Shown one piece after another: positions 1 through 12,000 of a stretch of 64,000 nucleotides of DNA. How positions within the stretch are numbered: the first letter of the stretch is position 1; every line of letters begins with the position of its first letter. Made by a program: the position numbers and the translations under genes. The DNA is from Omphiscola glabra (lineage: Eukaryota; Mollusca; Gastropoda; Lymnaeidae): the NCBI GenBank assembly GCA_964017045.1, contig OZ024802.1, forward strand, positions 10,056,435 to 10,120,434. Reading direction: 5' to 3'. Under the pieces are notes generated by a model. It was not told the origin of the DNA, made no database searches, and worked only from the letters and a program-made list of their open reading frames with translations.

Positions 1-3000
1 CAGCAGCAGCAGCAGCAACAACAACCTCAGCAGCAACCTCAGCAACAACAGGGACAACAGGCGGGTGCTTCAACAAGACAGGCCAATTTGGTAAACATCT
101 CCATGAGAATAACACAGACCTTATAATTGCTTAACCCAATGACTATGCCAGAAATATGTCCACTGGTTTACTATTGTGCTTCTTCCTATCCTTCTTTTTA
201 ACATTTGAATGCTAAATGCTGTTTGCTATAAACATCTCCTCTACTGGTTCCTTCACCTCAGGTGATATGAGAACAATTAGTTTATTCGATAACGTAACGT
301 ATTATTAGCTCTGTGTTGTTTGTTTATAAAAAAATCAATTTGCTTTTTAAGGAAGCATTATGAAGAAATTTGCTGCCAGCTAAATATATCTGCAATTTTG
401 TGGCCTGTGCATGATGATAAAGATCAGTTTTTATCTCAAAATGCTCAGTTTAACCTCGTGTCAACAGGATATAAGAGATTTCTTTTATTGGAGTGCAAAT
501 CTTACCTTATATCAGGCCTGCACAAAATATGGCCCGCGGGCCACATGGGGCCCGCCAGCACACATTTTGCGGCCTGCGAAGTAACGCTATAGTCTTTATT
601 ATTATTATTTTCTTAAACGCTTTCCCCCCTGTCCTATTTCTTTCAGCCCGCACAAGTTTTTCATAAAGTATTAAGGCCAGACTTACATTTTGAGTTGTGC
701 AGGCCTGCCTTATATCAAATGCACGTTTTTAGTTTATCTTACAAATTAATGGTTTACTAAATGAACAATACTCATTTAAGTGCTAATATTTATCATTTTG
801 GTTGTCTGCTTTTTTTTACTCATCATAAAGTTATATGTATATACAATGCTTTATAAGCAAATTTCATTGCTTGTAATGCTGAGAAAAATTATTGAGAAGT
901 GGGGTGGGAGATTTCTTTCAAGTGTTTATAGAAATAATACAAACATTGATTTATTGAAAATCTTTATACTTTAAGCTATAAATTGGATATCTTTTATGTA
1001 TTGCCCCATCTGGCATCCAAAATGCTTCAGTCGGGCCGAATGAAAGTTGACCCGGTGATAATTGCCAGACATACAAGAAAAGAGGAATATTATAGAGTCA
1101 CCTGTATCAGTCATGTTTCACTTGTTTAGCTTCTGTGCTCTGCAGGGTGGGAATGATGGTATGCTTGATTTAATGAATTAAATAGTGGCCTTCAAAATAC
1201 TATATGGGTCTTACAAAATACTATATGGGGCCTTCAAAATACTGTATGGGGCTTGGTTTAAAATGCTTATCCAGGCCAATCATCATAATTTAACAAAGGA
1301 GTGTAATTACATATTCAGTTTATTAGTCTGACTGACAACAAAATATCACAACATTCATAATGAAAATTATGAGGAGAAAAAATGATTTTATTCAGTCAAA
1401 ATATGTTAAAATAATTTAATGCAAAAAGTTACAAACAAAATGTTAGTCATTAAAAAAATTTTCAAATTAAATAAAAAGTACATCAATTATATTTAGAATT
1501 AGAAATTACATAGTGCAGGTGCACTGTTGGCATTACCCCCTGCCAACCTCTTAGGTGGGTACTCTTACATGCCTAAATCTCTGACATGCGACAAGACAAA
1601 AGGTTATCTACACCCCTATCTTGATATTATTATTGCAGGACATCTATAATATTTCTTTACACCCAAGCAGTGTGTTGTGTGTACTAATAAAGAATAATGA
1701 GTTGAGCAGATCTGTAGATGTTGATGGCTTGCACTAACTCCACTGTAGTCTGGGAGATGACAAGTGTTTGAACTTGGCTCTTTGCTTCACTTTCTCTGTT
1801 GTACACTAACTCACATGTTGTTTTGTTCTTTGCTTACATTCAAATGATGGAAAATGCTTTTCATAATTTTATTTAAATTGTTCTACAATTAATAATACAT
1901 TTCTACAGGTAAATTTATTTTTTTAAATCTTGGCTTAATTTCAGACATGTACATATTTAATTATTGAAAATGTTCAGCTTCCCGTAAACTTGTGAATTAT
2001 TGTGATTAGTCTTAGATATGGGATTATTATTTATTGTGATTAGTCTTAGATATGGGATTATTATTTATTGTGATTAGTCTTAGATATGGGATTATTATTT
2101 ATTGTGATTAGTCTTAGACATGGGATTATTATTTATTGTGATTAGTCTTAGATATGGGATTATTATTTATTGTGATTAGTCTTTGATATGGGATTATTAT
2201 TTATTGTGATTAGTCTTTGATATGGGATTATTATTTCTTCTTTTTTTCTGGGGTTGTGGGTGTTGGAAAGGAAGGTTTTAGGATTAATTCTTGTATTCAT
2301 TCAGCTATTGTGCTCAACAATGCATAAGTCATGACACAAACTTCATAAGTGGAAACATGTTGGGGGACTTTATCTAATCAAGACAAAACCAATTTTATGG
2401 ACAGCCTACTTGATTTCAAGTGCTTAAAATAAATAAAGCTAGAAACTTTTATGGGCTTAAATTTTTTTAACACAATTTTGAATTAAAAATTTTAAAGGGA
2501 TAAAAATAAAAGTTTGAAAGAAAAGGAACCAACCTCCCCTCACCCACTTTTTTTCCCCACTAAAATTGGTTTTGATTTTTTGAACACTTTGCTCAATGCA
2601 ATCTGACTTTTTAAAATCTTCTCCAGCAAATGATCCAGTCCTTACAGAATGATCTCCAAGCTGCCAAACAGCGAGAGCTCCAGTACCAGCAACAGCAGCC
2701 ACCCCAGGGTGTGGATCAAAAGAAGGTCATCATGACACAGCAACAACAACAGCAGCAGCAGCAACAACAACAACAACAGCTTTTAGGTAAATATATAACA
2801 TCCCTTCGCCTGTTCAGCTATCAGCTTTTTTTTTTCTATTTTTTTTTTAAAATGATGTTAGTGCTTATTCATGACTTGCTGAACAGTGCAGCTTGGCTAA
2901 TCAAGTCAGGAAATCATACACAGAAGATACAACACTTTTTCTCCCTCTTGATAACTCTATGAGAACACTACCATTATTATAGCCAAATCTATTTAAATAA

Positions 3001-6000
3001 CCCCCCCCTTTATGTTGAAATAAAGTGTTCAGTGTGAATGTTCTGTTTGCTTGTTAAATAAAACAGATTGATATGAAACCCAAAGACTAATCATTTTGTA
3101 TCAGTCAAACGTGTATTTATTAATATCTATCAAACAAATGTCCATCTTTGCTATTAACTACTTAAAAGAGAGTCTCACCTATGAGGACAATGACGCAAAT
3201 GTCCCCCATGTAATTAACTAACAGCGGCTGTCTATGTCCACAATGGATATGGTTTATATGGAGTTTCTTGTCACCCACTGGATCATGTATTCCTCACGTC
3301 AGCCAAAATTAGGATAAAATGTACAAGACTTAAGACTCATAACTGATATTTGCAAAACTTTAATTGTGGCAAAACCAGATCAAAATATCAGTTATTTAAA
3401 CTTTAAGAGTCCACACAAGTAATTCTAAGCATCACAAGGGTTTAGAAATCAATGTGTTGATCCAGTGGTTAATTCTAAGCATCACAAGGGTTTAGAAATC
3501 AATGTGTTGATCCAGTGGTTAATTCTAAGCATCACAAGGGTTTAGAAATCAATGTGTTGATCCAGTGGTTAATTCTAAGCATCACAAGGGTTTAGAAATC
3601 AATGTGTTGATCCAGTGGTTAATTCTAAGCATCACAAGGGTTTAGAAATCAATGTGTTGATCCAGTGGTTAATGTGTCATAACGAAGGCCTACTTAAGTT
3701 TCTTCCTTACGTATAGATTAAGCCAATATTTCTTTCCCTTCTTCTCCTAGGGTATTAACATAATATTTGGATTTCTTTTTAAATTACAATTATTATATCA
3801 ACCCTGGTTCATGCGATAATGATGATTTAAAAAACTTTTTTTTTTCCTCCATAAGTCACAGCCTAAATTTTAAACAAAAATGAACCAGAGTTTTTAAGAA
3901 ACGGTTAAGTTGGGCTCTCACTATTATAAATCCTCATTCATTCAATTACATACTCATTATGATTGACAAAAAGACCCATCATTACAGCCACACAATATCT
4001 AGCCATATTTGCTCACTTTAAGTTGATGAAAGTCAATGTTAGTTAATGAGCTTTCCTCCTTCCACACCTTGTGTCTAGAAGAACATTTGTATTACCCTGG
4101 CCACCACCACCACTTCCTCTATCATGGTATGTATTGGCTACAGCAGCTTCTTTTACATGGGGTGGGGGGCTTATCACAGATTTGGTGTCAGGGAAGTTTC
4201 TTTGGATTGGTGCAGTTTTATTATCAACACATACATTATTGGTCATCAGGGAGCTTTTAGTTTCTTTCATTTTTTTTGGAATGACAAAGCCTGGTGGGTT
4301 TATTTTGTAACTTATTTGAAAACAGTTCAGACTTTGAAAACAGTTCAGACTTTAAAACAGTTCAGACTTTGAAAAGAGTTCAGACTTTGAAAAGAGTTCA
4401 GACTTTGAAAAGAGTTCAGACTTTGAAAAGAGTTCAGACTTTGAAAACAGTTCAGACTTTGAAAAGAGTTCAGACTTTGAAAACAGTTCAGACTTTGAAA
4501 ACAGTTCAGACTTTGAAAAGAGTTCAGACTTTGAAAAGAGTTCAGACTTTGAAAAACAGTTCAGACTTTGAAAAGAGTTCAGACTTTGAAAAGAGTTCAG
4601 ACTTTGAAAAGAGTTCAGACTTTGAAAACAGTTCAGACTTTTAAAACAGTTCACAACCTAATTTCTTTTCTTTTTTTTTTGTTAAAAACATTCCAGGGCC
4701 CTAATTTCTTTATTTTATCTTTACACATTAGGGCCTTTAATGTGTTTAAAAACTATTTCAAGGGCCTAATTTCTTTTAAAACATTTCCCTCCACCCCTTC
4801 CTCTCCACACTTAAATGCATATGTGATCTCACAACCATTTGTTTAAATCTAAATGTTGATAATCTTATATTATTGATATTGATCCACATGTCATGATCAG
4901 CAGTTGTAAAGGTAATACAACACAAGTTTGCACCACACAGTGACAGCATCATGATGTGCTTCACACTGTTACAAATTCTTGAAATCTTAAAGATATTTTT
5001 GCTGATTTAATAATGGCGCCCTACGTGTTCATATATATATATATGACAATGTCTATACACCATTATCTGGTTTACGTTTCTTTCATTCTCAAACTTTCTG
5101 GTTCCGACCCCCAAGCCCCACAAAGTTATGTCCCAACCACTACATTTCATTAAAGGCTTTGTCAACCTTGTTTGGTGGGGATTTTTTTATTCCTTCTATA
5201 ATTCCTTGAGTCTTTTTATGGTGGTGGTGAATGTGACAGGTGGGTTCTCATTGTTTACTTAGTGAAGGTGATGGCGGATAATGGTACAAAAAGATTGTTC
5301 AGTCCTTTTGAAAGTGTGATTGATGCTACGCTGGTAAAAATAATTATTGTATTTATCAATGTACACACAGTCAGTGATTGTATAAAATGATAGTTTGCAG
5401 TGTATCAAATAGAGCAGTGATGGGGTAGTGAAGACATAGAAAGTCAAACTGTAAAAGGTTAAGGTAAACAGTAACAAAATATAGTTGGAGGGAAATTATT
5501 TTATTATTTAGAAAAAGAGGAAAAGGAGTGGATAAGTTTTTTGTGGATGACTGTAAGTTAAAATTGATATTTGTTTAACTTTATTATACAAAACATAAAT
5601 TATGCCTAATCACATGTAAGAAAACAACTGCCCAGCACCAGCTATTCAAGGTTAATAACTCTATAAAATATAACTAAATAGGATACCCCCTCTTGTAAGG
5701 TTGAGTCAAAACTCTTATAACCTTGGCTAACACACAATAGGCAAGCCTCAAGCCTCATCCAGCAGGTGTCTTCATAAATTAAATGATTAACATTGCTTTC
5801 TGGATTTTACCTGTGAAGACCCCTTTGGGCATCGGGGCACTCTGCAATTAGGTGTTCTACTGTTTCAGTGGCCAGTTTCCATCAGAGGTCGAGGCATGTT
5901 ACGGTAGAGCTTTCAAGCTGTGTCACCTAATGCCCAGCTGTATGAAGCTCCTTCCCACAGATTCATGAGCAAATTGTGAGTTGGTGAAGACCACAATGAT

Positions 6001-9000
6001 CAGGAAGCTTTTCAGGCAACGGTGCACTAGTTTCAGGGTGATCCAATTTGCTTCAAGTTCTGCATGAAAGTTAGTTCTTTTTTCAGAGTTCCTTTCTGCT
6101 TGCATTTCTATCTTGTGGACAGGGCCGCCCTTAGGCCATTGCAACCTATGCGGCCGCAATGGGCCCCGCACTTTCATAGGCCCCGCCCCGAAATTTATTT
6201 TCTAATACAAAATCTTAATTTTCACTTATTATCCTTATTCCTACCCAGAAAGGGCCCCGCGCAATCCGTTTCGCATAGGGCCACGCAATTGTTAGGGTCG
6301 GCCCTGCTTGTGGATGGGGCATTATTATTTTTTTTACGCATTTGATAATTTTCTCATGACGGGGTCACCTGAAAGTTGTAGATTGTCATGATGTGAGTTG
6401 TGTCAACATGGGTCCACTTTGTTCCGTAAAGTGGGGGTAGGCTCGCTCATATAAGAGTTGCAGGATTTTGGAGATATTCTTTTTTTTATTTTAAAGCAAA
6501 TACTTTTTTTATATAATATAAAATATAAAGATTAAAAATGTTATACTAAAAAGTAGCAGAAAAAAATATTTTAAAAAAGGAAAAAAAAAGAATTTCTGTC
6601 AAAGATAAATTGAATTAAGATGCACTAATTCCCCCCCCCCCCCCCCCCCTTTTTTTTTTTTTTCCTCTTTTTCCTTTGGGTACTATATGAGTGCATCATA
6701 TCCAGCTCGGTTCTCTTTTGTAAAACATGCAAATACCTGGTCTGTGAAAGCTGCTATCCTCAGAGCTTCTTCCTTCTGAACCTCTGGAGGGTTGGCCTTT
6801 GTCACCACTGCTTTTTGCCAGTGACAGATGTATTTCTGGAAGATTAAAGCATTCATGCAGGGATCAGATGCATTTTCCCCTGTTTTTGTTAGGTTTTTCT
6901 CAAATTTGTTGACTGCATACTTACAGGGAGAGTCTTTAAACCTCATCCGCTTTGCCCATCAGTCTTTTAATTGGAAGCATGGTTTCATTCTGTCTAACCT
7001 GTTTGTGTTGCTTTGTTTCTTTGTATTGATTTGTTTCTTCTCACACTGAGTGCTTCTAAATATGCCAAGATTTCTACAGCTGCAGTGGCTGTGATTTAGA
7101 CGTGGCTGTGATTCAGATGTGGCTGTGATTCAGATGTGGCTGTGATTCAGACTTCCCTACACTCAAAGAGTCCTGCTGCTTGCTAAGGCCTGCACCCATA
7201 GGCTGTAATCAATGGTACCTCTCACGCCCCTGAGATGAAGATTTTTTAGAAGACTTGCATCGGCTCCTCAGTTAGTGCATGCAAGTTTCTTCACCAGACT
7301 CAGGTTAGGCGTGGCTTTGGTGCACTGTTCACTTATTTGGTTGTGTAGCTGGACTTCTGAGTCATATTCCTGCTGACGGTTTTTAGGGATATCGGGCGAC
7401 ATCTAGACCGAAGGTTGCCTGGCTTTACATCTTTGGCAATAAGGATCATTGCTGCCTTTTCCCATACCTTAGGCAGGATGTCTGTTGCTCAGGATTTGTT
7501 TATGAAATCTGACAACTTTATTTCGCTTCTCTACCCAGATGGGTAGTCATTTCACTGTGTATCTTTTCCTGGCCTGATTCATTAGCCGACTTGCACTTAT
7601 CTAGTGCCGTCGCAACTCATTCATTTGAAAGATGCTTGTGAAAACTTCTTGGTGGGGTCCCATTCATTGGGCTCGAGCTCGCTTTTTCCCCAGGTGCTTG
7701 ATAATTTGGCTTTCATCAGTCTCTATGGCTTTGTTGTTTTAGGGAGTTTGACTTTTTCTTCTTACACATTCCAGAGAGATTGTAAATGAGTTGCTAATTT
7801 TTTTGCCCATCTTTTTTCACATGAGCCCACCCTCTTGTCATTTGTTTGTCTTTAAGACTGCTTCACGGACTTGGTCTATTAGCTTGCTGTACTCTGTACA
7901 AGCAGCTGGTGTCTTCCTTTGGGTGACTTTTTTTCCATGCCTTCAATCTTAGTTTCACAAGCTCATAGAACTCTTATTCCCATAGGGTCTAAATTTTTTA
8001 TTTCCATTCATTCATGGGATGGTCTTCCTGGTAATCTCAACAATGTTGCCACTAAACTTCTCTTGGGATTGTCTTCCTGGTAATCTTTAATATAGTGCCA
8101 CTAAACTTCTCATCGATAGACATCGATATCGCCGGCATCAACATTGACCAAAGTGTGCTTGGTCTCGGTTTCGGTCTCATGCTTTTACCAGTTTGCCCTT
8201 CAGAATTGCCAATGTTGCTTTTGTCATGCCTAGTGCTATCTCTAGCAGGATTGGGAGGTTGTGACTGCGAGTCAAACCTCCTCAATGTATCATCCTGATG
8301 CTTTTGGTTCCCATTACGATTCTGCTACTATTGGAAAGGTGATGGTGAAAGGAAAGGCTCATCACTTCTACGATTTCAATGGTGTGCTAGTTTAAAACCT
8401 CTGTGGTTTCAAAACCCAAGACCTCTACATCGGGTGCACTTGCAGTGGTAAAGCAAATAAATGGTTTTATGTAACAGCTTGTTGTGCAGCAGCATTTCTT
8501 GGAAGAGGGCTACATCCACTTCATGTTTGTGGAATAGTTTGATTATTGTGTGCACCTTCTGTCTTATGCCATATATATTCAGCTGTGGAAGCACTGGGGT
8601 TTGCGCTTGGTGACCCCTCGTACCACATCTATCACGTTCAGTCACTTGTTTCCCTCATGTGAGCTTGTGGTTCATGGCAAGCCCAAGAGTGGGTCGCCCC
8701 TCAAGCAAGGACTGTCCGGGGGGGGGGGGGGGGGGGGTACCCTAAAACACCTACATGCTAGTAATCCCATGGGCCAACCCAATTCCCAACAATGCACAAG
8801 GGTTTAGAAGGTCATCTAGACCTTGTTTCATCTAGAGCAGGGGCCGGGAACCTTTTTGTCTGAGAGAGCCATGGACACCACATATTTTGAAAAGTAATTC
8901 TGTGAGAGCCATACAATATGTTTAAAACTAAAAATTCAAGTATTCTGTCTTTTAGGTCAGCGGCGTTTATCTCCTTTACCACTTCTGATGCTGAGCTGCA

Positions 9001-12000
9001 GTAGATTTTAGCTCATTTGTAGAATGCAATATTGATATGCAATTAATATGTAGATCAAAGGAGTCTAAAGGAACATATTTTTTTATAATCGAACATTTGT
9101 CTGCGAGCCAGATGCAGCCATCAATAGAGCCACATCTGGCTCGCGAGCCATAGGTTCCCAACCCCTGATCTAGAGGGTCGTGACAATGGGGCCGGATCAT
9201 TAGCTTCAGACAAATGCTTTAATTTCACTCAAAACCTACTAGTCTCTCGCACTGCCTAGAGGAGCAATCTTTAGCAAGAGCTAATATGAACTAGAATTTT
9301 CTATTCAAAATCTTATATCTTTGAGGATAAGAAGATGGAATTGTTATTTTTGACATTTATTTTTAGAATTGAATGTATTGGTTCTGTACAAGAAAATGTC
9401 ATGTACAATTGTACTGCATGTTTGTACTAGAAAAATTATCTATTGCATGGGTGAATAAGAATTTAATAATTTTTTATACTTAAGGGTTTTTTTTCCTCTG
9501 ACACTTGTAACAATTTTTTTTAAAAATCAAAAGTTATAGTGTGAGTCCTTTTAAATCTATTTTTAATATCCCCAATTTAGCATAACAACTGATTATAGCA
9601 GGATTTTTTAAATAATGTATAATTTATGAGGGACTGCGTTCAAGCCAAGATCTGTTTTAGGCTTGAAAATAAAAGAGAATTAAGGTAACTTTTTGGCAGT
9701 AGTCTCTATCAAAATAAAAATATTCTTCTTTTAGAATATAAAGGAAACAAAATATTCTAATCTTTAGAAGATTTCTATTTAGATAAATTAGAACTGTTAT
9801 ATCCTATGCATATAAGATTTGTTTAACATTTCTTTCTGTTTCATTGTTTTAAACAGCAATATGGTATGTTTAATGTGGTGATAAAAGAAATAGATAGCTT
9901 CTTAGTAAATCTTCTTTTTAATTAAAATCTTTAAATAACTCCTTAACTTTGCACGCTTATCAGTTAACAGCTACGTGATAAGGAAATTTTGTTTTTATTT
10001 ATTATTATTAAGGAAATATTTTTTCAAGGCCTGTATCATGGTCAGTATTTTGTTGAAACGTTAATGACGTTTTTAATGTCATTTCCCTTTTATTGAGTTA
10101 TTATTGACAACAAAAAAAATCAATTCTGAGAGACAGGCTTGTCTTAACTAACAAAACATGATACCTGGTGGAGTAACTTTTGACTACTTCTGTTATCATT
10201 ATTTTACTTTTGAACACAAAATGTTTGAACTAGATCAGGGCTGTTGATGTTTGCACATCTGTCCATTCTATAGTTTCAAGGTTAAATTCATTTTTTAAAT
10301 AGTATTCTTTTTTATATGACGCTCTTTCTGTCAGCAAAATTTACTTAATTTTTGCTTTTGTAGAAAATGTGAACAAGTCGTGGACAAATGAAACATTTAT
10401 TTTAAAATGAGATTGATTTGATGAAAATCAGGAACCTCAACAACACAACCCAGAATTGATCATTTACACCTTGTTTACTTTCATTATGTCAGCGCACAGA
10501 GCAAAGCTGCATCAGCAGCAGCAACAACTGCAGCGTCTACAGATGCAACAACAACAACAGCAACAGCAGATGGCTAACCCTCAGCTGAGACATCTACTCA
10601 TCAACGTATGTAGAGTTTTATATCCACCTTGCACATCTTTAAGTTGTGTTTGTATAATGTTTTAGTCATGGCAGTGGGATATCATCCGGTACTGAGCTCA
10701 ATTATTTCAAATATGTCCTACAAGAAGAAGTATGATATTTTTTTTATATTTAATTTTGGACATTTAAATAAAATGCTTCTGAGCTTTGTTAAAAATAATG
10801 TAAAACCATAGTGTAAATTTTACCAAAAAATAGAATCCCCAAATATGTATGCTTTGGTTAGAGAACTTTAAATATTAAATATAAAACTGGTTGGGGGGGG
10901 GGGGGGGGCTATTTTAATGCCATGCATCATAGACAGTTATCTAACTACTACTTAAGAAAATCAGAAAAACTATCGAGCCGAAGCTCATGAAGTCTTCCCC
11001 AGCACACCACCGCCGCTCCCAACCGGCATTCAACCACTCCCCCAGTAGTCTTTAGTCCAGTCAGGCCGCTTGAAGCGGCATGGGGCCCTCCGCCCCTGAG
11101 ACAGCCTCACCCACCCTTCCACTCAATTGACTATGCGAGTGAGGCGGCACCAGAGAAGGAACACCTGGCCGGCCAGGGTGCTGCTTTAACACAGCAACCG
11201 GGCCGGACTTTCTTGGGCTGGGGTGGATATATTTTACGTCTCTAATGCCCCCCCTTCCCACCCCTGGGGGACGTGTAGGTGTTTTACAGACGCCCTCTAA
11301 TAGGGTTTACGTGGTTTTCTGCGGCGTGACTAATTCACACCGCAGCTGGGAAATGAGAAAAAGAGGTTGCCAAGGAGCAGTACCCTCAAAGACTGCATAT
11401 TTGGAATCATCGGCTAGGGTGGCCACACTCCTTCGCTTCATATCCATGCGGCAACTGTAATCATGTCCCGACCTGTTTCTACGTTATTTTCAGCTGCATT
11501 TGGTAGGAAACCATGCAGCCGTGCTCTTTCTAACGCATTTTCCGTGCGTTACCTTTGCCTTTCGGCGCAGGTCCCCTACACAGTGATCATGTACCCCGGG
11601 TAACGTTTCAGGGGGTTTGTGGCAAACGCCTCTTTATCGACATGCCATTTTTGGGACGGACATGCCGACTAGAGCCCCGGGGGGACAGTTATCCAACCAA
11701 ATGTTTAGAACTTGTATATAATTGTTACAAATTGGATTTTATCATCAATTTCCTTGATGCTAGTCACTTAACTCTTTTACTCCCTGGGTCATTTCCACAG
11801 TTTTACCAAGCACTTTGAGACACAAAACATTTACAAGATTACTGTTAAACTTAAATCTAAATCCTGAGATTTTATATAAGAGATTGTTGCATATCAATTA
11901 AAAAGGAAAATGAATATACTTTTCTAGAAAATTAATTTGATATAAATTTGTACAGAACAAAAAATGTAGTTGACAGCAGCACAGACAAAAATACATATGA

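Larger units (their letters stand above)
5650..8650 (-). mobile_element. Decayed LINE with endonuclease, reverse transcriptase and RNase H remnants
   Basis: Read on the minus strand, 8645-8409 gives an endonuclease start (QLNIYGIRQKVH...DVALFQE), like the QLNING...DVALLQE opening of Jockey/I-type LINEs. Around 7590-7380 the peptides ALDKCKSANESGQEKIHSEM and LPKVWEKAAMILIAKD, followed by RPISL, match the reverse transcriptase linker and fingers. Around 6070-5900 the pieces HAELEAN and VVFTNSQFA resemble RNase H. The order EN-RT-RNH suggests an I-like or Nimb-like LINE. Frames are broken by many stops and indels, so it is a dead copy. A hAT MITE (6120-6306) is inserted near the RNase H part. 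It lies antisense in MED25 intron 2. Confidence 0.7.

Noticed and set aside
4294..4654. Open frames on both strands made of VQTLKR and SELFSK repeats
   Set aside because: These come from an 18-bp tandem array inside a MED25 intron. Openness on both strands shows it is a repeat effect.
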